A DNA stretch of 64,000 bases, from positions 26,823-90,822 of the forward strand of contig JAICGN010000003.1 in NCBI GenBank assembly GCA_025923075.1, written 5' to 3'. Position 1 is the first letter of the stretch. Each line of letters opens with the position of its first letter. The notes under the pieces were generated by a model, which worked only from the letters and a program-made list of their open reading frames with translations, made no database searches and was not told the DNA's origin. The DNA is from Chitinophagaceae bacterium (GTDB lineage Bacteria > Bacteroidota > Bacteroidia > Chitinophagales > Chitinophagaceae). Of the stretch, positions 17,033 to 26,339 are shown piece after piece. A program made the position numbers and the translations under genes.

Positions 17033-19774
17033 TTATTCCGGCTCATACCCCAGCATGAATGTAAACTTAGATGCCGATTTCAACCCTGTGCCTGGCTTAA
17101 TCCGGTCAATGCCGATACCATAATCAAATCCTAACAATCCGAACATGGGGAGAAAGAACCTCATACCAAGGCCCACACTGCGGCGTAACCGGAAAGGATT
17201 GTACTCTTTGAAACTATACCAACCATTGGCCGCCTCGAAAAATCCAAGACCATAAATGGTGCTTTGAGGGTTCGTAGCGAAAGGATAACGCATCTCCAAC
17301 TGGTATTTATTAAATATGGTAAAGAATCTTTGAGCCTGCGATGGATCGTCGATGGGATTTATGTGTGGATTTGAATTTTGATAAATTGGATACCCGCGAT
17401 GTGCAATGATGTCGTATCCGAGTAATCCGAAACTGTTTGCCATTCCTGCATCACCAAGCTGGAACCTTTCAAATGGTGACACTTCAAGCTTTGGATTATA
17501 CTTTCCCATGAATCCATACTTTACTGCCAGCTTAAGAACAAATTGTCTGTTCTTTTCTGCACCCATTGGTCTGCCAAGCGGCACATACCACTCTCCATTG
17601 AATCTCCATTTATGATACTCCGGATGCCCGTATGGGTCGTCAGTTACAAGTGTGGGATCAAATACTGAATACGGCGGTGTGGCCTGTACGCTTAAAAGAA
17701 AATTAGAACCACTCGTCGGGAAGATAGGATTGGGACCGGCAGAGTTTCGCTGCAAAGCAATTTTCAAACTTATATTGGTAGAATTTCCGCTATCAAGACC
17801 AACAAAAATCGGATAATTCAACCATTTGTATCGTGTAAAATTGAGGGTATAAATAAGACTGAAAAAGTCATCCGGCCATTTCAATTGTTTTCCAAGTGAA
17901 ATACTTGCTCCAAGCGTCTTCAGATAACTTGAATCCGCTCTTTCTTTTAAGAAACGACCGGTAGCGTAATCGTAACCGTTGGTAAACTTACTTTTATAAA
18001 GGCTAAATGTGAGTGAGTTTCTTTTTTTACCGCCAAGCCATGGTTCGGTAAATGAAAAATTATAGGAACTGTAGGCTTTTCCATTTGATTGAACCCGCAC
18101 ACTTAATTTTTGTCCATCACCTGTTGGCAAAGGATCCCATGATTTTTTGTTGAAAATATTTTTGATTGAGAAATTATTAAATGAAACTCCGAGTGTCCCC
18201 GTCAAACCAATTCCTCCGCCCCAACCTGCAGAAAGCTCCAGCTGGTCTGAAGATTTTTCTTCAAGTTTATAATGGATATCAACTGTACCGTCGTCAGGAT
18301 TTGGTATAGGATTAATGCCAATAGTCTCCTGGTTAAAGTAATTTAACTGGCCTAATTCCCTTTGTGAACGAATAAGGTCTGAACGGCTGAACAGTTCGCC
18401 CGGTATTGTTCTTAATTCACGACGAATTACATGTTCCTTGGTTCTGTCATTCCCAAAAATCTTTATATTCTTGATCCTCGCCTGAGGGCCCTCAATCATT
18501 CTTATTTCATGATCGATGGTATCATTATAAACAGCCGTTTCCACTGCTTCCGCACGGAAGAATAGATAGCCGTCATCCATATATAATCCGCTAATGTCTC
18601 CGCCTTCGGGCGTAAGTTGTTTACCCAGGCGCTGGTTAAGCGTTTCAATATTATACACATCACCTTTGTGAATCCCTAAGATCACATTCAGCACGGAATC
18701 GCTGTATTTCGAATTTCCTTTCCATGTAATATTTCCAAAATAATATTTATGGCCTTCGCTTACTTTGAAATCGATATTGATATTTTTTTCAGAAACCGTA
18801 TAGGGTTTTACATCCTCAATTATCGCATCACGATAACCAACGGAATTGTAATACTCGATGATCTTCTCTTTATCTTCCTCAAATTTCTTTTCATTGAACT
18901 TGGCAGAAGAAAATAATTTAAACCGGAACCAGGGATCAAGGAAATTCTTTGTTTTGCTTATAGAAAGAAAACCTTTATCGTGGATGTATTGCTTGAAAGA
19001 TATCCGTGGGTTTTCGCCAAAAAGTGTTGAATCTTTTTTAGGAAAAAGTGTAAGACGACTAACCTCTTTTGTGCCTTTCAATTGTTTCTTTAGCTTAAGA
19101 TCTGATACGGTTTCATTGCCAAAGAAATTAATATTATTCACCTTTACCTTCTCCCCCTTGTCAATATCAAATAAAAGAAAAATAGAATTGACATAGCTTG
19201 TATCGGGGCTTTCAATTATCCTGAGCTTTAGATTGAGGTAGCCTTTTTCGCCATAATATTTCTTAATAACCTCATCGGCAGTGCGCCGGGTATTTTCTGT
19301 AACGATGGTTTGTTTTGCCAGCCCGATCTTTCCTACCAGTTCCTCTTCTTCCGATTTCTTTATTCCTTTGAATTTATAATTACCCAATCTCGGCCGTTCC
19401 ATCACGTGGATCTCAATATCTATATTATCGCCGGTGATCTTAGTAACAAATATCTCAACGTTGGAAAATAGTTTTTGTTTCCAAAGATTCTGGATGGCTT
19501 TTGGAAATTCATCGCCTCCCGGGTGCAAAATCTTATCGCCGGCCTGCAAACCTGATATGCTTGCAACAATGGCGGAATCAAGGAAAAAAACACCTGAGAC
19601 TTTTATGCTCGCTATAGTATATTCTTTCGGACGCGTGGCATCACGCCATGCTATAAGATTGGGATCAACTGAGGTTGGTTTTGACGTATCAACGGGTTCT
19701 TGAGCGTTTAAACTGAAGAAAGAAGTAAAAACTACAGTAAATAATAAACCAAATCTTTTCAGAATTCTTTGCAT
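17033..19774 (-). CDS. bamA: Outer membrane protein assembly factor BamA
   Basis: The central Omp85 protein that folds and inserts beta-barrel proteins into the outer membrane. A signal peptide (MQRILKRFGLLFTVVFTSFFSLNAQ) precedes about five POTRA repeats (residues 50-500), recognisable by motifs such as ITGDNIDIEIHVMERPRLGNYKFKGI and VDIHYKLEEK. The C-terminal half is the 16-strand barrel with FGLLGYDIIAHRGYP and a final strand ending in Tyr-Glu-Pro-Glu. The ATG at 19774 is chosen because it starts the signal peptide; an upstream in-frame start at 19852 adds 26 unlikely residues. It lies between uppS and two OmpH chaperones. Confidence 0.96.
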   Translation of the reverse strand: MQRILKRFGLLFTVVFTSFFSLNAQEPVDTSKPTSVDPNLIAWRDATRPKEYTIASIKVSGVFFLDSAIVASISGLQAGDKILHPGGDEFPKAIQNLWKQKLFSNVEIFVTKITGDNIDIEIHVMERPRLGNYKFKGIKKSEEEELVGKIGLAKQTIVTENTRRTADEVIKKYYGEKGYLNLKLRIIESPDTSYVNSIFLLFDIDKGEKVKVNNINFFGNETVSDLKLKKQLKGTKEVSRLTLFPKKDSTLFGENPRISFKQYIHDKGFLSISKTKNFLDPWFRFKLFSSAKFNEKKFEEDKEKIIEYYNSVGYRDAIIEDVKPYTVSEKNINIDFKVSEGHKYYFGNITWKGNSKYSDSVLNVILGIHKGDVYNIETLNQRLGKQLTPEGGDISGLYMDDGYLFFRAEAVETAVYNDTIDHEIRMIEGPQARIKNIKIFGNDRTKEHVIRRELRTIPGELFSRSDLIRSQRELGQLNYFNQETIGINPIPNPDDGTVDIHYKLEEKSSDQLELSAGWGGGIGLTGTLGVSFNNFSIKNIFNKKSWDPLPTGDGQKLSVRVQSNGKAYSSYNFSFTEPWLGGKKRNSLTFSLYKSKFTNGYDYATGRFLKERADSSYLKTLGASISLGKQLKWPDDFFSLIYTLNFTRYKWLNYPIFVGLDSGNSTNISLKIALQRNSAGPNPIFPTSGSNFLLSVQATPPYSVFDPTLVTDDPYGHPEYHKWRFNGEWYVPLGRPMGAEKNRQFVLKLAVKYGFMGKYNPKLEVSPFERFQLGDAGMANSFGLLGYDIIAHRGYPIYQNSNPHINPIDDPSQAQRFFTIFNKYQLEMRYPFATNPQSTIYGLGFFEAANGWYSFKEYNPFRLRRSVGLGMRFFLPMFGLLGFDYGIGIDRIKPGTGLKSASKFTFMLGYEPE

Positions 19775-19979
19775 TGTTAGGTTGATCAGTTCAGTCAATA
19801 TTGCGGTCTCAAACTCCGGAGAAATCGGCAACGTCCCCTTTAAAGGCGGCAAATTAACGGTAAAAAATTGAAGTGTTTGTTAAAGAAAAAGCCAAATGAC
19901 GAAAAAAGTTATACAGCCCTATTGATAGCGGCCAAGGGATCTGTATGGCCCAACCCTTGAAAATACTGTTTGATACATT

Positions 19980-20741
19980 TTAATGACTAATTTCCTCGGG
20001 TTTTACCTGTTCTCCCGTTTTCCCAAACCGGCGTTCTCTGCTCTGGTAATCAATAATGGCTTCGTAGAGATGTTGTTTCCTGAAATCCGGCCATCGGACC
20101 TGGGTAAAATACAATTCTGCGTAAGCTAATTGATACAATAAAAAATTGCTGATCCTGTATTCTCCGCTGGTTCTTATCATGAGTTCAGGATCAGGGAAAT
20201 CACTTGTAACCAGGTGTTGCTGCAAAACATCCTGGTCAATATCTTCTACAGCCAATGTTCCTTTTTTTACTTTGTGGGCAATACTTTTAACGGCATTCAA
20301 CAACTCCCACCGGCCGCTGTAGCTTAATGCCATAATAAGATTCAGCCCTGAATTATTCTTAGTGTAAACCAGCGCTTCCTCCAGTTCTTTCTTTGCGTAA
20401 TCAGGCAGCATATTCATGTCACCGATAACATGCAGGCGAATATTGTTTTTATGAAGGCTTTCAACTTCATTATGAATAGTAGAAACCAACAATTCCATTA
20501 AACCAACCACTTCATATTCCGGCCTTTCCCAATTTTCAGTTGAAAACGCATAAAGCGTTAAATATTCAACCCCCAACTCAGCGCATCCTTCAACAATGTT
20601 TCTTACGCTCTCTACTCCATGGAAGTGGCCAAAAAGTCTATCCTGACCCTGCTCCTTTGCCCAGCGTCCATTGCCATCCATAATGATCGCAATATGACGA
20701 GGAAGGCGAGCTTTATCGACCTGGCTTAATAAATCAGACAT
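19980..20741 (-). CDS. uppS: Isoprenyl transferase (undecaprenyl diphosphate synthase)
   Basis: A cis-prenyltransferase that extends farnesyl diphosphate with isopentenyl units to make the C55 lipid carrier for peptidoglycan and other glycans. The catalytic Asp is in IAIIMDGNGRWA, followed by the conserved GVESVRNIVEGCAELGVEYLTLYAFSTENWERP. The diphosphate-binding Arg and Glu are in PELMIRTSGEYRISNFLLYQLAYAELYF. The length of 253 residues is normal. It is immediately upstream of bamA in the same direction, as in many Bacteroidota. Confidence 0.95.
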   Translation of the reverse strand: MSDLLSQVDKARLPRHIAIIMDGNGRWAKEQGQDRLFGHFHGVESVRNIVEGCAELGVEYLTLYAFSTENWERPEYEVVGLMELLVSTIHNEVESLHKNNIRLHVIGDMNMLPDYAKKELEEALVYTKNNSGLNLIMALSYSGRWELLNAVKSIAHKVKKGTLAVEDIDQDVLQQHLVTSDFPDPELMIRTSGEYRISNFLLYQLAYAELYFTQVRWPDFRKQHLYEAIIDYQSRERRFGKTGEQVKPEEISH

Positions 20742-20913
20742 CTTAGTTTAAAAATTAGCGACCAAAGTTAGGAAAACAAAGCCGATGCATGGCTCGATAT
20801 TTCAGAAATAAAATTAGCAATAAGGGCAGCGTGTCCTGACGATTCTGCGGGGAAATTTCAATTTTTTAACGCGTCGTAAAACGCCGATACCAAATGTGAT
20901 TATCTCCTGCAAA

Positions 20914-21729
20914 TCACAATTTCTCGCCACAGTACTTACAGAAAACTGCATTGTCATCATGACCTTCTTTTCCGCAACCCGGACAAGCTTCATGTCCTCT
21001 TTTTGTCGATCTCGACATCAATGCAATCTCAGTCGTTAATATTCCGGTCGGAACTGCAATGATACTGTAGCCGATTAACATGATCACGCTGGCAATAAAT
21101 TTTCCGGCTGGTGTTACCGGGGTCATATCTCCATAACCTACCGTTGTGATCGTTACTATAGCCCAATAAATACTTTCCGGAATGCTCGTGAAGCCATTTT
21201 CTTCACTTTCTACCAAATACATAATAGATCCGAGGATTATCACAATTGCAATAACTATCAGCATGAATATGCTTATTTTTTTTGCACTGGACCGTAAGGC
21301 AGCGCCCAAAAAACTTATTTCGGACAGGAAATGCGTTAATTTGAAAATCCTGAAAATTCGTAAAAACCGCAAGGCTCTTAAAACAAGGAGGGACTGAGCG
21401 CCAACAAGAAATATGCTCAGGTACATCGGAATAATTGCAAGCAAGTCCACCAGACCAAGGAAACTAAAGACATATAGTAAAGGTCGTTTTACTGCGATCA
21501 GTCTAAGTAAATACTCGATCGTGAATAAAATTGTAAATGCCCATTCAAGGATAAAAAAAATTCTACCGTAACGTAGATGAAAGGAAGCTATACTGTCAAG
21601 CATTACCACCGCCATGCTGGCGAGTATGGAGATAAGTAAACATATATCAAATGCTTTTCCTGCCGAAGTATTCGATTCGAAAATTACCTCATGTAGTCTC
21701 GATCTCCATGTGTTAATCTGCAAATTCAT
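20914..21729 (-). CDS. Voltage-gated-type potassium channel with zinc-ribbon tail
   Basis: A six-segment ion channel. S1 to S4 occupy residues 30-140, with S4 as LRALRFLRIFRIFKL carrying spaced Arg. The pore helix and selectivity filter TITTVGYGDMTP lie near residues 195-210, marking K+ selectivity, and S6 follows. The cytosolic tail ends in a zinc ribbon with CPGC and CKYC pairs, an unusual addition. I use the ATG at 21729; a TTG at 21765 is in frame. It interrupts the envelope cluster between the DUF6089 gene and uppS, together with the GlsB-type gene. Confidence 0.9.
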   Translation of the reverse strand: MNLQINTWRSRLHEVIFESNTSAGKAFDICLLISILASMAVVMLDSIASFHLRYGRIFFILEWAFTILFTIEYLLRLIAVKRPLLYVFSFLGLVDLLAIIPMYLSIFLVGAQSLLVLRALRFLRIFRIFKLTHFLSEISFLGAALRSSAKKISIFMLIVIAIVIILGSIMYLVESEENGFTSIPESIYWAIVTITTVGYGDMTPVTPAGKFIASVIMLIGYSIIAVPTGILTTEIALMSRSTKRGHEACPGCGKEGHDDNAVFCKYCGEKL

Positions 21730-21820
21730 ATAGCACGTCCGGTTGGCATATGAATATTTATACAATACCTTTTACTAATAAATACTTTAGTGTGTAGTTA
21801 ACCCTTACTGTCAGGAAGAC

Positions 21821-22111
21821 TCAATACCTGTTAGGTCCGACAAATGCTTTTCGAAGTAAAGCCATAATAAGGGTAAATATAGCTGAACCGATCACTGCCC
21901 ATACAATTGGAAAGGGCTTGCCTTCGATATTGATGGTAAAAAATTCTGGTAGCCCCATCTTTCCGGCAATCCATAAACCAAGATATGCGCCAACAAAACC
22001 AACGATTATTGATACAAGGCATCCGCCCAAACTATACCCTGCCAATGATTGACCAATTGCACCGCATATCGCGGCAATTGCCAGTAGAACCAAAAATCCT
22101 ATTAGTGTCAT
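21821..22111 (-). CDS. GlsB/YeaQ/YmgE-family membrane protein
   Basis: A 96-residue protein with three transmembrane segments rich in Gly (IGFLVLLAIAAICGAIGQ; GGCLVSIIVGFVGAYLGLWIAGKMG; IVWAVIGSAIFTLIMALL). The pattern matches the transglycosylase-associated/GlsB family of stress-related membrane proteins. Its function is unknown. It is followed in the same direction by the ion channel gene after about 90 bases. Confidence 0.85.
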   Translation of the reverse strand: MTLIGFLVLLAIAAICGAIGQSLAGYSLGGCLVSIIVGFVGAYLGLWIAGKMGLPEFFTINIEGKPFPIVWAVIGSAIFTLIMALLRKAFVGPNRY

Positions 22112-22192
22112 GGTTTAAAATTTAACTAAAAGTATCAATATTTATGGTGCCATGCCAATCAATTTAAATCCCATTGCGGCAGAAAATAAAAA

Positions 22193-22211
22193 AACTACCA
22201 TAGAGGTAGTT
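22193..22211 (-). terminator. Intrinsic terminator after the DUF6089 gene
   Basis: AACTACC and GGTAGTT form a 7-base-pair stem with a 5-base loop. On the minus strand it runs into a TTTTTTT tract. It separates the DUF6089 gene from the inserted membrane-protein genes. Confidence 0.75.
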
Positions 22212-22237
22212 CAGAAAAAAAGACTATTTCGAGTCTG

Positions 22238-23089
22238 TTATTCAGCGGTAGGGCATTTATAGCTCTGCAAATTGAATGAGATGTAAAACATTGCAGTTGC
22301 AAATTGATCTTTCTGTGTACTGACACCACGCTGCCTGCCCGGGAGTCCAATTGGATCGCCTAATTCATAGGAACGATCATGCAGTAAATATGCCGGTGAT
22401 GGACTTCCGTCAGGTAAAGGTGGAAATAAAGAAGTGTTGACATAAGTTTTACTCACGTCATCCAGATAATCCGTTCCTGTAACACGATGTATAATTTCAA
22501 AACCAACATTTATTCTTTCATTGATACAATACTTAACTCCTACACCGAAAGGCACGCAGAATGCCATTGAGCCATAAGGTTTACGATCAGGATACAATGA
22601 TGACCCCTGGCCTTCGGTATTTAAAGGACGGAGATAGTGTTTCTGACCGGCCAGCATGGCATATGGATCATAATTAAAAACACCTACACCAAAGGTGACA
22701 TACGGTGTAAAATTGTATTCAGGTTCACCGGGCATAAAACGAAAGAAATTAAAATCGCCCTGCAACGCTAACTCCCACACATTGGAATTAAAACTCAGAT
22801 TGCGGGTCTGCATGTAAGAATTGTGATCATTATAGATATCCGAATAGCCCAGTTGTGCAAAGCTTGCACCTACTCTAACTGCAATGTAGTTCCCGAAATT
22901 TTTACGAAAAAAAGCAGTGGCGGCAATTTTAGGTCTGTTCAGATGCGCTCTGGTATTTAAGTCGCCAAAATAATGCCCGGCACCGATACCAACGCCAAAT
23001 TCCCCTTCCTGTATTACAGCTTCACGCTGTGCAGAAACAAAAAGAGAAGATAAACCAATAACCGTCAGAAGTAAGAAAGTCCGAAACAT
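22238..23089 (-). CDS. DUF6089-type outer membrane beta-barrel protein
   Basis: A secreted protein of 283 residues with signal peptide MFRTFLLLTVIGLSSLFVSAQ. The mature part opens with EAVIQEGEFGVGIGAGHYFGDLNT, the DUF6089 hallmark, and shows alternating strands that end in an aromatic or hydrophobic residue, consistent with an eight-strand barrel. Its role is not known, but the gene is almost always found beside nadK, uppS and bamA in Bacteroidota, which suggests an envelope assembly or structural task. Confidence 0.85.
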   Translation of the reverse strand: MFRTFLLLTVIGLSSLFVSAQREAVIQEGEFGVGIGAGHYFGDLNTRAHLNRPKIAATAFFRKNFGNYIAVRVGASFAQLGYSDIYNDHNSYMQTRNLSFNSNVWELALQGDFNFFRFMPGEPEYNFTPYVTFGVGVFNYDPYAMLAGQKHYLRPLNTEGQGSSLYPDRKPYGSMAFCVPFGVGVKYCINERINVGFEIIHRVTGTDYLDDVSKTYVNTSLFPPLPDGSPSPAYLLHDRSYELGDPIGLPGRQRGVSTQKDQFATAMFYISFNLQSYKCPTAE

Positions 23090-23222
23090 CGTGCAAAATA
23101 AGAATTCAGTCTCTTAAAACGAAAAAAACTATCCTGCATTGCGCAGAATTAAAATGATTTCACGATTCTTTATACTCTTGTGTGAATTGATCTTATTACG
23201 GCCAGGCTACTTACAGGTGGTT

Positions 23223-24101
23223 CTAATTGCGTTTATCGAGTCCCCAGGTAAGCTTATTATGTAGTGTTTGAAGGAAGTTGTTTTCGGTCAGCCGAACAAG
23301 ATTAAGTAGAAAAGTCTCTTTTTTTACTGCCAGCTGCACGTTTTTACTTACTATTTCCCTGCGACTATCGAGTGCACAAATTATCTGGTCCGTCCGGCTT
23401 TCTACTTCGAAAGAAACAATATTATCGTCAGGCACAAGAATAGATCTAACGTTCAAGTTATGCGGGGCAACCGGCGTAATTAAAAAACTTCCTGAGTCGG
23501 GAAAAACAATAGGGCCATTACAACTTAAAGAATACCCGGTAGAGCCCGTTGGCGTAGCAACAATTAATCCATCTGCCCAATATGTATTTAGAAACTCACC
23601 ATTGAGATAGGTGTGAATTTTGATCATTGGCGCAGTATCTCTTTTATGAATCGAAAATTCGTTGAGTGCAAAAGAAACATTTCCAAACATAGAAATACTT
23701 GCATCCAAATGGATCATAGTTCTTTTATCAATAATATAGGTTTGCTTTTTTAATGCCTTCACTGCATCGGCAAGTTGCTCACGACCTATGCTTGCAAGAA
23801 ATCCAAGGCGGCCAAAGTTGATCCCCATGATCGGAATGCCTTTATCTCTGACTAATCCAACCGTATCAAGCAAAGTGCCATCACCACCCAGGCTAATTAT
23901 GAATTCGATTTCACTATTAAGATCATCCGATAAGTAGAAAGTGCTTATACCTTCAGGAAGGTTGATCCTGTCTTTTATTTCCTCATAAAAAGGCAAAAAA
24001 ACTGCAGCTGCAATTTTTTGACGGGCCAGTTCATCAAAAAAAAACTGAACATCGCTTCGCTTATCTTCTTCGAGTAACCTGCTGTAAATAGCAATCTTCA
24101 T
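23223..24101 (-). CDS. nadK: NAD kinase
   Basis: Phosphorylates NAD+ to NADP+. The glycine-rich motif FIISLGGDGTLLDTV holds the catalytic Asp, and the substrate-binding region has ALNEFSIHKRD and YWADGLIVATPTGSTGYSLSCNGPI. The C-terminal beta sandwich is complete. Length (292 residues) matches the family. It lies between the BamA-like outer-membrane gene (12 bases upstream) and the DUF6089 gene. Confidence 0.96.
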   Translation of the reverse strand: MKIAIYSRLLEEDKRSDVQFFFDELARQKIAAAVFLPFYEEIKDRINLPEGISTFYLSDDLNSEIEFIISLGGDGTLLDTVGLVRDKGIPIMGINFGRLGFLASIGREQLADAVKALKKQTYIIDKRTMIHLDASISMFGNVSFALNEFSIHKRDTAPMIKIHTYLNGEFLNTYWADGLIVATPTGSTGYSLSCNGPIVFPDSGSFLITPVAPHNLNVRSILVPDDNIVSFEVESRTDQIICALDSRREIVSKNVQLAVKKETFLLNLVRLTENNFLQTLHNKLTWGLDKRN

Positions 24102-24113
24102 AAATGTGGAGAA

Positions 24114-25643
24114 TCAGAAATAGGACTTCCTGTGTAAATATAAACCGTTTTCTCCTAAGAGGTTGAAACTCCATTCAAACTTTAGAGTAAAATCATAGTG
24201 AGTGATAATGTCAATACCAAGACCTGCTGAATACAGCATGCGATTATTAAGTATGTTCGTTCCCGGATCGGGATGATATGCATAACCGGCATTCACAAAC
24301 GTTTTTGCATAGGCCCGGAAGGGCACGCGGTATGGTATTACATCTTTCTTTCTTTTTACATGGAATCCTAAATTCAGGATCTCCCTGGATAAAACTGCTT
24401 TTGCATACCCACCTGCGACTCCATCAACCACATAGTACTCATATCCCTGCATAAAAAAATCGCTGTAGCCAAGAAACCGTTGATTAAAATAAGGTTGGCA
24501 AAAAGGCACTTTTATGGCACCCGCTAACCGAGCACCAAAGTATGTTTTCTTTGCTATTTCCCAACTACCGCTCGCTTTTGCACTCAGCAACCACATATTG
24601 ATTATATTGTTAAGTCCCCGTTTTGCAACATACAGCTCAGCTATATATCCTTTTAAAGGGTAAGGATTATAATCAACATCAATATAATTCATGAGGTAAT
24701 AGAATTCGGGGAACGCAATTTTATCCCTCCCGTTCGTAAAATAAGAAGGGTTAAGAGCTACGATAGTATCAGTTATAGTTTCTACGGTGTAAGAAATACC
24801 AAAGCGATGTCTGGTTTTTATTGCCGGGCGATAAGTTGCCTCACCAAATACCCTGAAAAAAGAACGAACAAAGTTATTAGTATCTTTAAAAAATACCTGC
24901 TTATCGTTGATCGTATTGTAATTTACTTCCCTGTTACGGCCAATCGCCAATCCCGTATTGATACCCCATTTCATTTTCTTATCGATGTATGGTCTGTCAT
25001 AACTTAGTGAAATTTGTTTTGTGTATCCGTTGATCAGGTATAGATTTAATTTATCGTTGTGGCCGCTAACGTTATTGTACAATAGCTTTATACCATAGTT
25101 TACCCGGCTAAGCTTCGCATTTTGTTCGACCAACCATTGATTGAGGTTTCTGTCAACGAATTTTATATAGGGGATGGGAAACAAATACCATCTCTCTTTT
25201 ACAGCCACCATTATGTCTACATTGTTGCCTTCAAAACTCTTTAATGCAACTACTACTTCGTGAAACAAGGCAGTATTCATTAACTGTTTTCGCGCATCTT
25301 CAAATTTCTTGACCAGTTCTGATAAAGCGTAAGTATCGCCTGAACCAAAGGGAAGTTCACGAAGAATTACTGATTCTTTTGTTTTCTTGTTCCCGGAAAT
25401 ATCAATTTCCCGTACAGTAAAAATATTTTCTGTTAATTGTTGTTTTATCAAGCTTTGCGTCGAAGAATCCGTTACAGCTAAGCTTTCCGGACCCGATTGT
25501 GAAAACATAACGGCTCCGGACGTGAGTGAGATAAATGCTACAATGAAATATTTCGCCATCCGCTTCATAAACTCTGCTATGTAAAAACCAATTTTATCAG
25601 GATAATAGATTTTAAGGTTTGAAAATAAGAGAAAGAATTTCAT
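24114..25643 (-). CDS. BamA/TamA-like outer membrane protein with one POTRA domain
   Basis: An outer-membrane barrel protein with a single visible POTRA-like domain (TVREIDISGNKKTKESVILRELPF to VDIMVAVKERWYLFPIPYIKF) before a barrel of roughly 330 residues. It belongs to the Omp85-related group; its client or export role is unknown. The ATG at 25643 overlaps the stop of the CBS gene by one base (TGATG), which favours coupling. The ATG at 25568 (MKRMAKYFIVAFISLTSGAVMFSQ) gives a cleaner signal peptide and may be the true start. Confidence 0.8.
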   Translation of the reverse strand: MKFFLLFSNLKIYYPDKIGFYIAEFMKRMAKYFIVAFISLTSGAVMFSQSGPESLAVTDSSTQSLIKQQLTENIFTVREIDISGNKKTKESVILRELPFGSGDTYALSELVKKFEDARKQLMNTALFHEVVVALKSFEGNNVDIMVAVKERWYLFPIPYIKFVDRNLNQWLVEQNAKLSRVNYGIKLLYNNVSGHNDKLNLYLINGYTKQISLSYDRPYIDKKMKWGINTGLAIGRNREVNYNTINDKQVFFKDTNNFVRSFFRVFGEATYRPAIKTRHRFGISYTVETITDTIVALNPSYFTNGRDKIAFPEFYYLMNYIDVDYNPYPLKGYIAELYVAKRGLNNIINMWLLSAKASGSWEIAKKTYFGARLAGAIKVPFCQPYFNQRFLGYSDFFMQGYEYYVVDGVAGGYAKAVLSREILNLGFHVKRKKDVIPYRVPFRAYAKTFVNAGYAYHPDPGTNILNNRMLYSAGLGIDIITHYDFTLKFEWSFNLLGENGLYLHRKSYF

Positions 25644-26305
25644 CAGAGTTTAAGATAATTCATGAGGTTATCATAGTTGCTCCGTAGTTCGTTCTCATAC
25701 AATTCCTCGCCAAAATAATACTTTACAATATACTCATAGCGTTGAAAGGTAGCGACGATATCAGATATTTCAGTTTTATTAATCTTAATAGTAACCTGCA
25801 TCATGCCCGTTTGCGGATCAGTATGCGTATTCAGTTGAGTGATTTGTGCGTCATTTGTTTCCACAAGCCTGCTAATTTCGCTAAAAGAGTAGTTGGTGTT
25901 CTCCATTTCCAATACAATTAGCCCGCCAGGATCTTTAACATTCATAAATTCCGATGCCTTTTTCAGCATTTCACGGTAGCTTACAACACCAAGCAAGCCC
26001 TTATCTTCATCAATCACTGGTATAACACTAAGCCTGTTTTCAACAGCCAATTGCATCGCTTTCAAAAAATGATCGTTTTCATTGACACAAAAAGCAGGGA
26101 ATCCTTCTTTAAGTTCTCTCAGTTCAATAGTATCATCCTGTGCCTGCATCAAACCTTCTTCATTTACTAATCCCACATACTTTCCTTCATCATCAACCGC
26201 CAAATGAGATACATGGCAGTCGTTCATCATTTGCAGTGCATTAAAAACTTTGTCATGCAAATGGAGAACAGGCAACGATGGAGATATAAGTTCACGGGTT
26301 AACAT
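25643..26305 (-). CDS. CBS-domain protein
   Basis: A cytosolic protein with a pair of CBS domains in its first 125 residues (LISPSLPVLHLHDKVFNALQMMNDCHVSHLAV and VIPVIDEDKGLLGVVSYREMLK) followed by an ACT-like segment (GGLIVLEMENTNYSFSEISRLVETNDAQI). CBS pairs sense adenosyl nucleotides. The start at 26305 (MLTRELISP) is usual; an upstream ATG at 26323 is also in frame. It abuts the BamA-like gene and lies near nadK, a conserved Bacteroidota order. No enzyme domain is attached. Confidence 0.82.
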   Translation of the reverse strand: MLTRELISPSLPVLHLHDKVFNALQMMNDCHVSHLAVDDEGKYVGLVNEEGLMQAQDDTIELRELKEGFPAFCVNENDHFLKAMQLAVENRLSVIPVIDEDKGLLGVVSYREMLKKASEFMNVKDPGGLIVLEMENTNYSFSEISRLVETNDAQITQLNTHTDPQTGMMQVTIKINKTEISDIVATFQRYEYIVKYYFGEELYENELRSNYDNLMNYLKL

Positions 26306-26339
26306 GAAATAGCGGCTTTTCATTTAGAGACAGCAACTC

